Source of the DNA: Bryobacterales bacterium
GTDB taxonomy: Bacteria; Acidobacteriota; Terriglobia; Bryobacterales; Bryobacteraceae
NCBI GenBank assembly: GCA_025350625.1
Contig: JANXXL010000329.1
Span: 1-39,366, forward strand
Length of the DNA: 39,366 nt
Reading direction: 5' to 3'
Part shown: piece after piece, positions 16,454 to 29,684 of the stretch
How the letters are laid out: every line of letters starts with the position of its first letter
Numbering within the stretch: the stretch's first letter is position 1
Position numbers and translations under genes: made by a program
The notes under the pieces: generated by a model
Told to the model about the DNA's origin: nothing
Database searches by the model: none
Seen by the model: the letters and a program-made list of their open reading frames with translations, nothing else

Positions 16454-17376
16454 TTATTACTTTCAACTCTGCGGATGTAATCAATTCCTGTCTGGACGCG
16501 TTATCTGAAATGGCTCCTCAGGTGGCCGCCATCGTCGTGGATAATGCTTCCTCCAATAGCACTGCCGATTGCGTACGCCATCGACCTGGGCTTCTCCTGA
16601 TCGCCAACTCCGAGAACCGCGGCTTTGCGGCAGGACTCAACCAAGGGGTCCACGAAGGCGGTGACAGCGACTTCATACTGATCCTGAATCCCGACGCGCA
16701 GTTGCTGACTCCCCTCGATGAATTGGTCGAAGCAACCGAGCGCCACGGTGTGGCAGCGGGCCGGCTGGTGGATGAAAGTGGCCGTACGCAAGCCGGATTC
16801 ACCATTCGTCGCTTCCCCACGCCGGCAGCGCTGGTCTTCGAGCTATTTGGGGTAAACCGGCTGTGGCCCGCGAACCCAGTGAATCGCCGTTATCGATATC
16901 TGGATCGCGATCTTAGTCAGGCGGGCCCCGCCGACCAGCCCGCGGGCGCTTTTCTGATGGTTCGACGGGATGTTTGGAAGCAACTGGGCGGTTTTGACGA
17001 GCAGTTTTTCCCGGTTTGGTTCGAGGACGTGGATTTCTGTCGCCGCGCAGTGACCGCCGGTTACCAGATTGCCTATGTTCCGGGCGTGGCGGCGCGTCAT
17101 CGGGGAGGCCATTCGGTTCACCAGATTCCAGTCGGACTCCGCGCAAGCTATTGGTGTGCTAGCCTTTTAAGATACGCTGCCAAGCACTTCGGTCCCTGGA
17201 CTTTTAGGGGAATTTGCGCGGCGGTCGTGCTCAGCTCGTTCCCGCGCATGGTCGCGGGAGTGATTCGGGAGCGGACTCTGTCGTCGGCTGTAAGCTATTT
17301 GAAGATCATGCGGTTTGCAGGATTGTGCCTCGTATTTCCGGGGCGCTTAAGAGGAACTGCAGTTAGGGCTTCATAA
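16435..17376 (+). CDS. GT2 family glycosyltransferase with probable CTG start
   Basis: A GT-A-fold enzyme of 313 residues if started at CTG 16435. It has AVIITFNSADVINS (first strand), VVDNASSNST, the DxD-like ILNPDAQLL, and FPVWFEDVDFCRRA. The frame contains no ATG, GTG or TTG between an in-frame TGA at 16330 and the ATG at 16510. Starting at 16510 would delete the first beta strand and part of the nucleotide pocket. CTG at 16435 has a GGAGGG at 16422-16427 with 7-nt spacing and lies inside the last codons of the preceding gene, so coupled initiation at CTG is the simplest explanation. A second CTG at 16420 is less well placed. Confidence 0.85.
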   Translation: MAVKAVIITFNSADVINSCLDALSEMAPQVAAIVVDNASSNSTADCVRHRPGLLLIANSENRGFAAGLNQGVHEGGDSDFILILNPDAQLLTPLDELVEATERHGVAAGRLVDESGRTQAGFTIRRFPTPAALVFELFGVNRLWPANPVNRRYRYLDRDLSQAGPADQPAGAFLMVRRDVWKQLGGFDEQFFPVWFEDVDFCRRAVTAGYQIAYVPGVAARHRGGHSVHQIPVGLRASYWCASLLRYAAKHFGPWTFRGICAAVVLSSFPRMVAGVIRERTLSSAVSYLKIMRFAGLCLVFPGRLRGTAVRAS

Positions 17377-17386
17377 CTTTATAAGC

Positions 17387-18436
17387 ATGATTCATAAAGA
17401 CTTAGTTTCCGTCACCCTGGTGACATACAACAGTGGCAGGTTTATCCGCCGGTGCCTGGAATCGGTTCTGGAGCAGAACTATCCGCGGGTTGAGGTCATC
17501 GTGATCGACAACGCCTCGACCGACGGGACTGCCGATATCCTGGAGCAATTCGCGGATAAGTGCCGCATCCAATATAACCAGGAAAACATAGGCTTCGCCG
17601 CAGCGCAGAATCAGGCGATCGCCATATCGCAGGGGCAGTGGGTGCTGGCGCTCAATCCGGACGTCCTGTTGATGAAGGATTTTATCGAAGAGCTGGTCAT
17701 CGCGGGGAATCTGGATAAAAAGGTTGGGACGGTGTGCGGCAAGCTCCTCAGCATTAGCGCCACCTTCGATTTGCCGGAGGAGCAGTTGGTCGATTCGACG
17801 GGCATCTATTTCACCCCTATGCTGCGGCACCTGGATCGCGGCAGCCTGGAGCCCGACAAAGGCCACTACCTGAATTTCGAGTACGTCTTCGGCGCTACCG
17901 CCGCGGCGGCGCTCTATCGGCGCAAGATGATCGACGACATTTTGATCCAGGGTGAGTTTTTCGACTCCGATTTCTTCGTTTACCGCGAAGACGCCGACGT
18001 CGCCTGGCGGGCCCAATTGCTGGGCTGGCGCTGTCTTTATACTCCCAAGGCGTGCGGTTATCATGTGCGGAGTGTCTTGCCGGGCAAGCGGGGCGCATTG
18101 CCTCCCGAAATCAACATGCATTCCGTGAAGAACCGCTTTCTGATGCGGATCAAGAACATGACCCCCCACCTCTATCGCCGAAACTGGATGGCGATTACCG
18201 GCCGGGATCTGGTGGTGATTGGAGCGTGCCTGGTGCATGAGCACTCCTCACTCAAGGCTTTCACCTTCGTGCTCAAGAACTGGAGACGGGTGATGGCCAA
18301 GCGTCGGGAAATTATGAACCGCCGGCGCGTCGAAGACGATGATCTGGCCAGTTGGTTCTCCTTCCAACCGGTGAGCCGCCCGGCTCCCAAGCCGAGTGCG
18401 GACGCCAACATTCGCGTGCGTAGCGCTCGCACCTGA
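17387..18436 (+). CDS. GT2 family glycosyltransferase
   Basis: A 349-residue GT-A-fold enzyme. It has VSVTLVTYNSGRFI, VIDNASTDGT, the DxD-like ALNPDVLLM and FFVYREDADVAWRAQLLGW, followed by KNRFLMRIKN, a segment common to rhamnosyl- and related transferases. The C-terminal 60 residues are strongly basic (RRVMAKRREIMNRRR), fitting peripheral membrane attachment. The start is ATG 17387, 10 nt after the previous stop, and the frame leads into the next gene after 15 nt. It is the third GT2 in a row. The three differ clearly from one another, so they are unlikely to be recent duplicates and probably add different sugars. Confidence 0.9.
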   Translation: MIHKDLVSVTLVTYNSGRFIRRCLESVLEQNYPRVEVIVIDNASTDGTADILEQFADKCRIQYNQENIGFAAAQNQAIAISQGQWVLALNPDVLLMKDFIEELVIAGNLDKKVGTVCGKLLSISATFDLPEEQLVDSTGIYFTPMLRHLDRGSLEPDKGHYLNFEYVFGATAAAALYRRKMIDDILIQGEFFDSDFFVYREDADVAWRAQLLGWRCLYTPKACGYHVRSVLPGKRGALPPEINMHSVKNRFLMRIKNMTPHLYRRNWMAITGRDLVVIGACLVHEHSSLKAFTFVLKNWRRVMAKRREIMNRRRVEDDDLASWFSFQPVSRPAPKPSADANIRVRSART

Positions 18437-18451
18437 GAGCTATCCCAGCCA

Positions 18452-19549
18452 GTGCGCTTCGCAATTCTCGGCACACGCGGCATTCCGGCGCGCTATGGCG
18501 GCTTTGAAACTTTCGCCGAGGAGTTATCCACTCGTCTAGTGCAGCGTGGGCATCAAGTGACGGTGTATTGCCGTGAACGCTACTCTGAAGCCTCGTATTG
18601 CGGGGTGAAGCTACAGTATCTGCCTACTATCCACCACAAGTATTTCGACACCATCGCTCACACCTGTCTTTCCACGTTGCATTTGCTGGGCTCGCGCTAC
18701 GATGCCCTGCTGTATTGCAACGCCGCCAATGCCGTTTTTACGTGGATGCCGCGCGTTTTGAGAATGCCGGTGGCTCTGAACGTCGATGGACTGGAGCGGC
18801 ATCGCAAAAAATGGAATTCGCTGGCGAAGACCTGGTACCGCTTGTCCGAGTGGCTGGCGACGTGGATGCCTAACGCCGTCGTGACAGACGCCCAGGCAAT
18901 CGCCCAGTATTACAGTGAGACGTACCACCGGGATTCCGTGATGATCCCCTATGGCGCGGAGCTGGGGCCGGTTGCAACCGAAGAAGTGTTGCAAAAACTG
19001 GGACTCGAACGGAAGAAATATTTCCTGTATGTGAGCCGTATGGAGCCGGAGAACAACGGCCTGCTGGTGCGGGAATCGTTCGAACGCGTCGCGACGGATC
19101 TGAAACTCGCGCTGATCGGCGACGCTCCGTATGCCGCCGACTACATCGCTCAAGTTCGCGACACCCGCGACCCCCGTGTGGTGATCCCCGGAGCTGTGTA
19201 TGGCCAAGGTTATCGCGAGTTGGGTGCTCACTGTTTCGCCTACATTCACGCCACCGAGGTGGGCGGCACGCACCCGGCGCTCATCGAAGCCATGGGCCGC
19301 GGCGCCTTGACGCTCTACCTCGATACGCCGGAAAACGCCGAAGTCGCCGGCGGCGCGGGCCTGCCGTTCACGCGCGAAAACCTGAGTCAGGTGATCGAAA
19401 GCGTGCTCGCGAGCGGCGAAGAGGAGCGCGAGTCCTGGCGCGCGCGCGCTATCGAAAGGGTCAGGTCCCGCTACAGTTGGGAGGCAGTGACCGATGCATA
19501 TGAGAAACTGCTGAAGGGGCTGGCCGGAAAGAAATGCGCAGTTGGGTAG
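18452..19549 (+). CDS. GT4 family glycosyltransferase (DUF1972-type, rhamnosyltransferase-like)
   Basis: A 365-residue GT-B enzyme. The N-terminus RFAILGTRGIPARYGGFETFAEEL is the diagnostic opening of DUF1972 glycosyltransferases found in O-antigen and exopolysaccharide loci, several of which transfer rhamnose. The C-terminal domain has YVSRMEPENN and the donor-binding region GGTHPALIEAMGRG. The GTG at 18452 is the start that preserves MRFAILGTRG. The gene overlaps alr by 16 nt. Assignment to the class is firm; the sugar is not known. Confidence 0.9.
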   Translation: MRFAILGTRGIPARYGGFETFAEELSTRLVQRGHQVTVYCRERYSEASYCGVKLQYLPTIHHKYFDTIAHTCLSTLHLLGSRYDALLYCNAANAVFTWMPRVLRMPVALNVDGLERHRKKWNSLAKTWYRLSEWLATWMPNAVVTDAQAIAQYYSETYHRDSVMIPYGAELGPVATEEVLQKLGLERKKYFLYVSRMEPENNGLLVRESFERVATDLKLALIGDAPYAADYIAQVRDTRDPRVVIPGAVYGQGYRELGAHCFAYIHATEVGGTHPALIEAMGRGALTLYLDTPENAEVAGGAGLPFTRENLSQVIESVLASGEEERESWRARAIERVRSRYSWEAVTDAYEKLLKGLAGKKCAVG

Positions 19550-20619
19550 AAATATCGCTGGGACAGATTCGCGCGAATTTTCGCGCCGTCCGGGCCTTGG
19601 TAGGCGAATCGGTAGAGGTGATGCCGGTGGTGAAGGCCGATGCCTACCGCCACGGTGCGGTTGCGGTCTCACACGCACTCGAAAGCGAGGGAGCGCGCTG
19701 GCTCGCGGTATCGAACGTCGAGGAAGGCTGCCTGCTGCGGCAATCCGGAATCCAGTCGCGCATTTTGGTGATGGCCGATTTTCTCGAGGACGAGCGCGAT
19801 GCGCTGGCCACCCAAAACCTTACGCCGGTGATTCACTCGCTCGAGGATTTGTCCGCTGTGCGCGTGCCATATCACTTGAAGATCGACACCGGAATGAACC
19901 GGCTGGGAACCCGCGCCGAGCCTGATGAAATCGCCCGCGTGGTGCGCGCCACGCCGGTGCCGCTCGAAGGCTTGATGACCCACTTCGCCTCCTCCGGGAA
20001 CTATGAGAGCCAGCAAACTGAGCAGCAACTTCAGCGTTTCGAAGCGGTGATCGAGGGATTACGGCGCGCTCAGATCACACCGCGCTACATACACTCCTGC
20101 GCCACCACTCCTGTCGCCTATCGCCGCCGTGAGGCTTGGGGAAACCTGGTGCGCCCCGGCCATGCCGTCTACGGGTATGTTTCTCCCGCCCGCGGTGCTC
20201 CCCCGAGAGCGTTGCATGTGGCGCCAGCCCTAACCTGGAAAGTGACCGTGCTCGAAGTGAAGGATGTGGAAATGGGAGGCCTGATCGGTTACGGCGGCAT
20301 CCACCGCGCAGCGCATCCCATGCGTATTGCAGTGATCGCCGCCGGATACGCCGACGGGATTCCGCACCGCTTGGGAAACCGCGGGCAGGTGATCGTAAAG
20401 GGCAAACTCGCGCCGGTGGTGGGCGCGGTGTCGATGGATCTGACCACCATCGACGTCACGGCCTGCCCCGATCTGAAGGCAGGTGAATCGGTGACGCTGC
20501 TGGGGACCGAGGGCGGCGTTTCCATCAACGCCCAGCAGATGGCGAAATGGGCCGGCACGATTTCCTACGCGGTACTGTGCGGCATCCACGCCCGGGTTAA
20601 GCGAATCTATATCGATTGA
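19534..20619 (+). CDS. alr: Alanine racemase
   Basis: A 361-residue PLP-dependent racemase interconverting L- and D-alanine for peptidoglycan. Lys34 in VVKADAYRHGA is the Schiff-base lysine. Tyr253 in GLIGYGGIHRA is the second catalytic base. MNRLG, HFASS and the C-terminal GAVSMDLTTIDVT block are as in the family. The ATG at 19534 lies inside the last codons of the preceding glycosyltransferase (16-nt overlap), so expression is coupled to the glycan operon. That is an unusual setting for a housekeeping cell-wall gene, though overlap alone does not prove a role for D-alanine in the glycan. Confidence 0.95.
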   Translation: MRSWVEISLGQIRANFRAVRALVGESVEVMPVVKADAYRHGAVAVSHALESEGARWLAVSNVEEGCLLRQSGIQSRILVMADFLEDERDALATQNLTPVIHSLEDLSAVRVPYHLKIDTGMNRLGTRAEPDEIARVVRATPVPLEGLMTHFASSGNYESQQTEQQLQRFEAVIEGLRRAQITPRYIHSCATTPVAYRRREAWGNLVRPGHAVYGYVSPARGAPPRALHVAPALTWKVTVLEVKDVEMGGLIGYGGIHRAAHPMRIAVIAAGYADGIPHRLGNRGQVIVKGKLAPVVGAVSMDLTTIDVTACPDLKAGESVTLLGTEGGVSINAQQMAKWAGTISYAVLCGIHARVKRIYID

Positions 20620-20666
20620 CTTGCCGCGCTCCTATTTCGGGTGCTGGATTCTGACGATAGGCTCGT

Positions 20667-21961
20667 ATGGAGAAATCCATTCCGCAGAGAATCCAGCGCT
20701 TTATCGGACCATTGCCGGGCCAGCGAGAAGCCCGCGCCTTCAGCTGGATCGCCTTGGCCGGTGGCGTCATTGCCTGTGCGCTTTCCCTCTATTACGGTTT
20801 TCAGGGGGAGACGTTCATGGGCCGTCCGCTGGGAGGCGACTTCGTGCAGTTTTATGCCGCCGGACAGCTTCTCAACCAGCACCAACCGGCTCGCATTTAC
20901 GACATCCCCGATTTCGCCGGCCTGCAACATCAAATTCTGCCGCAGATGGCGGCTACGCAGATGCTGCCGTTCGGCTACCCTCCCGTAGTGCCCCAATTAT
21001 TCCGGCCTTTCGCGTTGTTGAGCTACCGGTGGGCCTACTGCGCATGGCTGGTGTTTTCCATGGGCGTGTATGCGTCTGGATTGTGGCTTCTCTTTCGGAA
21101 CCCTCGCTGCGCGCATTACCGCCAGACCGCCTTTCTGCTGGCCCTGTCGGCGCCCATGTACACGCTAGAGACCTGGATTGGCGGGCAGCTGTCGATCATC
21201 GGATTCTCAGCAGTCGTCTTGTTTGTCTACTGCTTTGAGAACCGATGGCCATTGTTAGCGGGCCTGGCCTTGGGTTTAGCGGCCTACAAGCCTTCGTGGA
21301 TTGCGGTACCGGCGGCGGTCATGCTCCTGGGCGGATGCTGGCGCATGCTAGCCGGTCTATCGATGAGCACGGCAGGGATGCTGCTGGCGTCGATTGCCAC
21401 TGCGGGCATCGCCGGCTTCCGGGTGTGGATCGAGCATCTGAGAGTCTTCAGTCTTTACGCCACCAGCAACGACGAAATCCTGCGCCGAACCAAGTATGTG
21501 GATCTGAATTCGTTTTTTTCGATCCTGCTCGGCGCAAGTTCCGTTGAACGGGGGATCGCCACTGTAGCGACTTCCGCGGCCTTCCTGGTACTGGCTTGGA
21601 CCTGGTGGCGGTCCCGCCGCAAGCCGCATGAAGTGCAGCGCTATTTGTGGGCCGCCACGCTTTCCTCAACCCTGCTGGTGAATATCTACGCACCGGTTTA
21701 TGACACCATCCTGCTGGTTCCCGCCGCGGCGTTAGTGGCGCGCTCTTTGAGCGGCCAGAGCAAAGCGAAGCAAACGGCGCTGCAATTGTGGTTGCTCGTC
21801 TTGTGGCTGGTTCCCTGGCTTACGCAATCATGGGCCGACTATCTGCGGCTGCAGGTCCTCACGATTGCGCTGGCGGGGTTCGGATACTGGGTACTGACTC
21901 TGGCGCTCGCCAAATCGCCCGCCAGATCCCAGATCGTGCTCGAACACGTAGTGCTCGAAAG

Positions 21962-21968
<7 letters not shown>
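20667..21968 (+). CDS. GT87-like polytopic membrane glycosyltransferase (DUF2029)
   Basis: A 433-residue membrane protein with about nine to ten hydrophobic segments between residue 26 and the C-terminus. The first extracytoplasmic loop has GGDFVQFYAAGQLL, where Asp58 is the acidic residue expected in GT-C enzymes of the GT87/DUF2029 group. Such enzymes use polyprenyl-phosphate sugars, for example polyprenyl-phosphomannose, on the outer face of the membrane. The start is ATG 20667, 47 nt after alr. It ends 3 nt from the end of the convergent gyrB. It could finish or decorate the glycan after export, or act on proteins or lipids instead. Confidence 0.8.
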
Positions 21969-25558
<3,590 letters not shown>

Positions 25559-25658
25559 GCACGGTTCCTTGGCGATTGTTCTCTCTGGGTTCCTCTCTCA
25601 ATAGATTAGAAAGAGAACCGGATTCATAGGGGCTGTTGAAACGTTGATTTCACCCTAA

Positions 25659-25688
25659 ATTATAGCAAGATGGTGGGGTTAAAGTCAT
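25659..25688 (-). promoter_or_regulatory. Candidate promoter for dnaN-gyrB
   Basis: On the minus strand ATGACT (25688-25683) is followed after 18 bp by a perfect TATAAT (25664-25659), about 100 bp upstream of the dnaN ATG. The rest of the dnaA-dnaN gap (25559-25800) shows no recognisable gene and no good DnaA box. Confidence 0.5.
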
Positions 25689-25800
25689 CACAAAGTGTGG
25701 GTTCCGGGGTGGAGTTTTAAGCATAATCTGATCCGGCAGATTTCTTCCACCGAACTCCACAGCCCGGCCCACACCAGGTTTGAGGATAACGCCCCTAACC

Positions 25801-27120
25801 TCAATGGATCGAGTCCATTATGGTGTGGATTTGCCGGTTCAAATCTGCATCCTTCTGCCGCTGCTTATCGATTTTGTGGATGGAGTGCAGCACGGTAGTG
25901 TGATGTTTGCCTCCAAACATGCGTCCGATTTCAGGCAACGAGGAGTGGGTCAGCTCTTTGATCAGGTACATCGCAATCTGCCGCGGGAAGGCAATTTTTT
26001 GGGTGTTGGTTTTTTGCTTCAATTGCAACGGTTGCATTTGGAACTGATCGGCGACCGCACGGAGAACCGACTCCATGGTGATCCGTTTTTCCTGACCCGG
26101 AATCAGATATTTCAGAACCTGCTGCGCCATGGCCAGCGTAATGGGTGTTGCCATCACGGATGAATATGCGACCAGCTTTACCAGCGCACCCTCAAGTTCG
26201 CGGACATTCGACTTGGTTTTTGTGGCGATATAAACCCGCACGTCCTGCGGCAGGTTGACGCCCTCGATCTCAGCCTTCTTGTCGAGGATCGCCATTTTCG
26301 TTTCCAGATCCGGAGGCTGAACGTCCACCATCAGGCCCCACTCGAAGCGCGAACGCAGCCGGTCGACCAAACCCGGCGTGCTTTTGGGTGTCGAATCGCT
26401 CGAGACCACGATCTGTTTGTCATGCTCGTAGAGTTCGTTGAAGGTATGGAAGAATTCTTCCTGGGTGCGCTCCTTGCCGGCCAGGATGTGAATGTCGTCG
26501 ATCAGCAGCACGTCGGCCGAGCGATAGTAGCGATGGAACGCGGGCATGCGGTCGCTCTTGATGCAGCCGATCATTTCGTTCATGAAGCGTTCGCTCGAGG
26601 TATAGACGATGCGCATGGCGGAATACTGCTTCTGCAACGACGTGCCGATCGCATGTATTAGGTGCGTCTTTCCCATACCAGAGCCGCCATAAATAAACAG
26701 CGGATTGTAGCTCCGCGAAGGACTGTTGGCGACCGCGCGCGCCGCCGCATGCGCGAACTGGTTGCAGGAACCGACCACGTAGTTATCAAAACTAAACTTT
26801 TGGTTTAATTGGCAGGCCGACACCGCGAACTCGGGCGCATGGGCCGCCGCCCCATCGCCGGGCGCGCGCGCCGTGTAGATCACGCGTTCCACCGGCAGCT
26901 TTAACTCGCTGATCGTTTGCCTGACGTCTTCAGCGTACTCCTGCTCCATCCATTGCTTGGTCACTTGATCTGGAACCGAGACTTTCAGGGACCTGCCTTC
27001 TGAACCATCAAAAGCAGTCCGAGTGACCCAATCTTCATAGGCCCGTGTGCTGATCTTGGTAGTCAGCCTTGCTTTAATTTGCTCCCACGGGTTAGCTAAT
27101 GCCATTGCTTCACCAGCCAT
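25801..27120 (-). CDS. dnaA: Chromosomal replication initiator protein DnaA
   Basis: A 439-residue initiator. Domain I begins NPWEQIKARLTTKIS. The AAA+ domain has Walker A GGSGMGKT (145-152) and Walker B VLLIDDIHILAGKE. Domain IV ends with GKHHTTVLHSIHKIDKQ, the helix-turn-helix that reads DnaA boxes. I chose the ATG at 27120 because GGAGG sits 5 nt upstream. The frame stays open to a GTG at 27159 and an ATG at 27150, and the longer protein would overlap the inverted-repeat DnaA boxes at 27151-27173. An ATG at 27105 is a shorter alternative. It is divergent from the tRNA-Gly/adaptor side, and the intergenic space is the best origin candidate. Confidence 0.97.
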   Translation of the reverse strand: MAGEAMALANPWEQIKARLTTKISTRAYEDWVTRTAFDGSEGRSLKVSVPDQVTKQWMEQEYAEDVRQTISELKLPVERVIYTARAPGDGAAAHAPEFAVSACQLNQKFSFDNYVVGSCNQFAHAAARAVANSPSRSYNPLFIYGGSGMGKTHLIHAIGTSLQKQYSAMRIVYTSSERFMNEMIGCIKSDRMPAFHRYYRSADVLLIDDIHILAGKERTQEEFFHTFNELYEHDKQIVVSSDSTPKSTPGLVDRLRSRFEWGLMVDVQPPDLETKMAILDKKAEIEGVNLPQDVRVYIATKTKSNVRELEGALVKLVAYSSVMATPITLAMAQQVLKYLIPGQEKRITMESVLRAVADQFQMQPLQLKQKTNTQKIAFPRQIAMYLIKELTHSSLPEIGRMFGGKHHTTVLHSIHKIDKQRQKDADLNRQIHTIMDSIH

Positions 27121-27150
27121 GCAGTCCTCCGGCGCACAAATTTCCCACAT

Positions 27151-27173
27151 GATTTCCACAAGCTGTGGAAATC
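27151..27173. repeat. Perfect inverted repeat of DnaA-box-like sequences
   Basis: Arms GATTTCCACA and TGTGGAAATC, each 10 bp and exactly complementary, flank a 3-bp AGC. Each arm contains ATTTCCACA, which matches the TTATCCACA DnaA box at 7 of 9 positions. It lies 31 bp upstream of the chosen dnaA ATG, a natural place for dnaA autoregulation and for initiation complex assembly. Confidence 0.65.
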
Positions 27174-27379
27174 CTGTGCTACTTCATCGATTCTGTCCTG
27201 GGAATCGTCTTGCTGAGGCGGGCGGCTGACAGAGATTCAAGTCGGCTGACCGTCTTTCGCGGAATTCAAGAATAGCACAAAAAATCCACTTGCAAGGCTT
27301 AACTTAAAATTTTTTAAAGCCTTATATTTCAGCGATATAGAGGTACCTCAATAAAACACGGAACATTTCATGAATATCG

Positions 27380-27400
27380 CGTTTCACAGTACTTGAAACG
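27380..27400. repeat. Spaced inverted repeat with parS-like half-sites
   Basis: CGTTTCA and TGAAACG are perfect complements separated by 7 bp. They match the two half-sites of parS, but in parS the halves abut around CACGTG. It lies in the dnaA upstream region about 55 bp from the tRNA-Gly gene. Confidence 0.6.
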
Positions 27401-27453
27401 AATTTGACAATCCACGTTTGGGGCGCGACAATGGGTCCTGCCGTTCAAAGATT

Positions 27454-27529
27454 GCGGGAGTAACTCAGCTGGTAGAGTGCGACCTTGCCAAGGTCGATGT
27501 CGCCGGTTCGAATCCGGTCTCCCGCTCCA
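27454..27529 (+). tRNA. tRNA-Gly (anticodon GCC)
   Basis: A 76-nt cloverleaf with acceptor GCGGGAG/CTCCCGC, D stem ACTC/GAGT, anticodon stem CGACC/GGTCG around TTGCCAA, and a T arm in which GCCGG pairs with CCGGT around TTCGAAT (first pair G-T). The discriminator is T followed by an encoded CCA. The anticodon GCC reads GGC and GGT. It lies between the dnaA upstream region and the adaptor gene, on the opposite strand to dnaA. Confidence 0.96.
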
Positions 27530-27663
27530 TTTTGTGGCGCTTCGAGCTGCTTTGGTCCTGCCGGTCACTTAAATCCTGCTTTTATAAAGGCTGTATATCC
27601 CTTATGATGGGGGGTGATACGCGAACATTTTGCGGGCTTCCCTCGTAATGTTAGTTAGCTCTT

Positions 27664-28917
27664 ATGGATGTTAAGCGCGAAGGCGTCGCGAAAAGAAAAA
27701 TGATCCGGCGGGTACTGTACCTGGTACTGCTGCTGGCTGCCGTCGCTCTCGCGGGGTGGCGAGTCAGCCTGGTAAAGCCAGCCGTACCGGTAGTAGAGGC
27801 GTCGACCATCTGGCCCGATACCGTGAAGCGCGGCCCCATGGTGCGCGAAGTGCGAGGCCTGGGAACCTTGGTCCCCGAAGATATTCTGTGGTTCCAGGCC
27901 GCCTTCGATAGTCAGGTGACGCGCATCCCGACACGCTCGGGCGATGATGTCAAACCCAATACTGTTTTGCTGGTTCTATCGAATCCGCAGATGGAAGCTG
28001 ACGCCGTCGATTATGAATGGCAGACCAAACAAGCTGAAGCCAATCTCGCCGATTTGCGGGTCAGATTGCAGAGCCAGACGTTCGATCAGCAGTCCGCTGT
28101 TTCTACTTCGCAGGGAGAATTGAAGCAGGCCGACATCAACAAAGATAAAGAACAGCAGTTATTCAAAGCCAAACTGGAACCCGAAATCAATGTGCGCCTG
28201 GCGGAGGCTAAGTGGGAACAGGCGGCCAGCCGGTTTCAGATGGAAAAGCAAAAGCTCGACATTATGAAAGAATCGGTGCAGGCGCAGATCGACTCGCAGA
28301 AAGTGCAGATTGAAAAACTGCGCGCCACCTATAAACTCAAAAAGAAACAGGTGGAGGAGCTCACCATTCGCGCCGGCATCCGCGGACGCATGCAGGAGAT
28401 GACCTTGCAGGTGGGACAGCGCGTGAAGCCCGGCGACATCCTGGCAAAAGTCGCGCAGCCTAGAAAGCTGATGGCCCGGCTGCAGATTCCCGAGACCCAG
28501 GCGAAAGACATCGTGGTGGGACAGCGCGCACAGATCGACACGCGCAACGGAATCATTCGCGCGCACGTGATGCGCGTCGACGCCTCTATCGTGAACGGAA
28601 CCCGCGCTGTGGAGTGCAAGCTCGATGGCCCTTTGCCAAAAGGCGCGGTTCCGGATTTGAGCGTGGATGGAACCATCGAGATCGAGCGCCTGGCCGACGT
28701 GCTCTATGTGGGACGGCCAGTGTTCGCCCAGCCCGGCAGCCCCGGCACCTTGTTCCGCATCGATGCGGACGGCAAAGGCGCCCAACGTGTGGCGGTGCGC
28801 TTCGGCCGCGCCTCCGTGAACGCCATCGAGATCGCCGGTGGTTTGAATGCAGGGGACCGCGTGATTCTCTCCGATATGGCGGCCCAGGAACAGACCGCAC
28901 GCGTGCGGTTGAACTGA
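27664..28917 (+). CDS. HlyD/MacA-type periplasmic adaptor protein
   Basis: A 417-residue membrane-fusion protein. An N-terminal membrane anchor (about residues 17-32) is followed by a lipoyl-like first half. A long alpha-helical hairpin with heptad-like text comes next (about 115-235, rich in Lys, Gln and Glu). The returning lipoyl half (MQEMTLQVGQRVKPGDILAKV) and a beta-barrel end (GGLNAGDRVILSD) complete it. It would bridge an inner-membrane transporter to an outer-membrane channel. The next gene, 8 nt downstream, is an ABC ATPase, so a MacAB-like exporter is expected, but neither a permease nor a TolC-like gene follows. The start is ATG 27664 without a clear Shine-Dalgarno sequence. Confidence 0.85.
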   Translation: MDVKREGVAKRKMIRRVLYLVLLLAAVALAGWRVSLVKPAVPVVEASTIWPDTVKRGPMVREVRGLGTLVPEDILWFQAAFDSQVTRIPTRSGDDVKPNTVLLVLSNPQMEADAVDYEWQTKQAEANLADLRVRLQSQTFDQQSAVSTSQGELKQADINKDKEQQLFKAKLEPEINVRLAEAKWEQAASRFQMEKQKLDIMKESVQAQIDSQKVQIEKLRATYKLKKKQVEELTIRAGIRGRMQEMTLQVGQRVKPGDILAKVAQPRKLMARLQIPETQAKDIVVGQRAQIDTRNGIIRAHVMRVDASIVNGTRAVECKLDGPLPKGAVPDLSVDGTIEIERLADVLYVGRPVFAQPGSPGTLFRIDADGKGAQRVAVRFGRASVNAIEIAGGLNAGDRVILSDMAAQEQTARVRLN

Positions 28918-28925
28918 GAGACATC

Positions 28926-29618
<693 letters not shown>

Positions 29619-29684
29619 ACCAGGCGCAAACTCACTGAAGTTCGTTCTGCCCTCAACCGATAGAACGATATAGAGGCCTTTCAC

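Larger units (their letters stand above)
27121..27453. other. dnaA upstream region, candidate oriC
   Basis: This 333-bp gene-free stretch lies between dnaA and tRNA-Gly. It contains a perfect inverted pair of DnaA-box-like 9-mers (27151-27173) and further TTTCCCACA-type and AAATCCAC-type partial matches. An A+T-rich block follows, with 27301-27330 only 5 of 30 G/C in an otherwise high-G+C window. There is also a CGTTTCA/TGAAACG inverted repeat (27380-27400). A weak dnaA promoter may be TTGCAA (27295-27290) and TATTCT (27274-27269), but the spacing is 15 bp. Inverted arms AAGGCTT/AAGCCTT flank the AT-rich core. The layout of boxes plus a DNA-unwinding-like element beside dnaA fits oriC; DnaA boxes matching the full TTATCCACA consensus were not seen. 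Confidence 0.6.

Noticed and set aside
18611-19678. 355-residue leftward open frame
   Set aside because: Antisense to the GT4 and alr genes, whose motifs and frames are clear. It has low-complexity text and no domain.
28614-28925. Extension of the ABC ATPase upstream to 28614
   Set aside because: It overlaps the adaptor gene in another frame and encodes Arg-rich text. The ATG at 28926 gives the family start.
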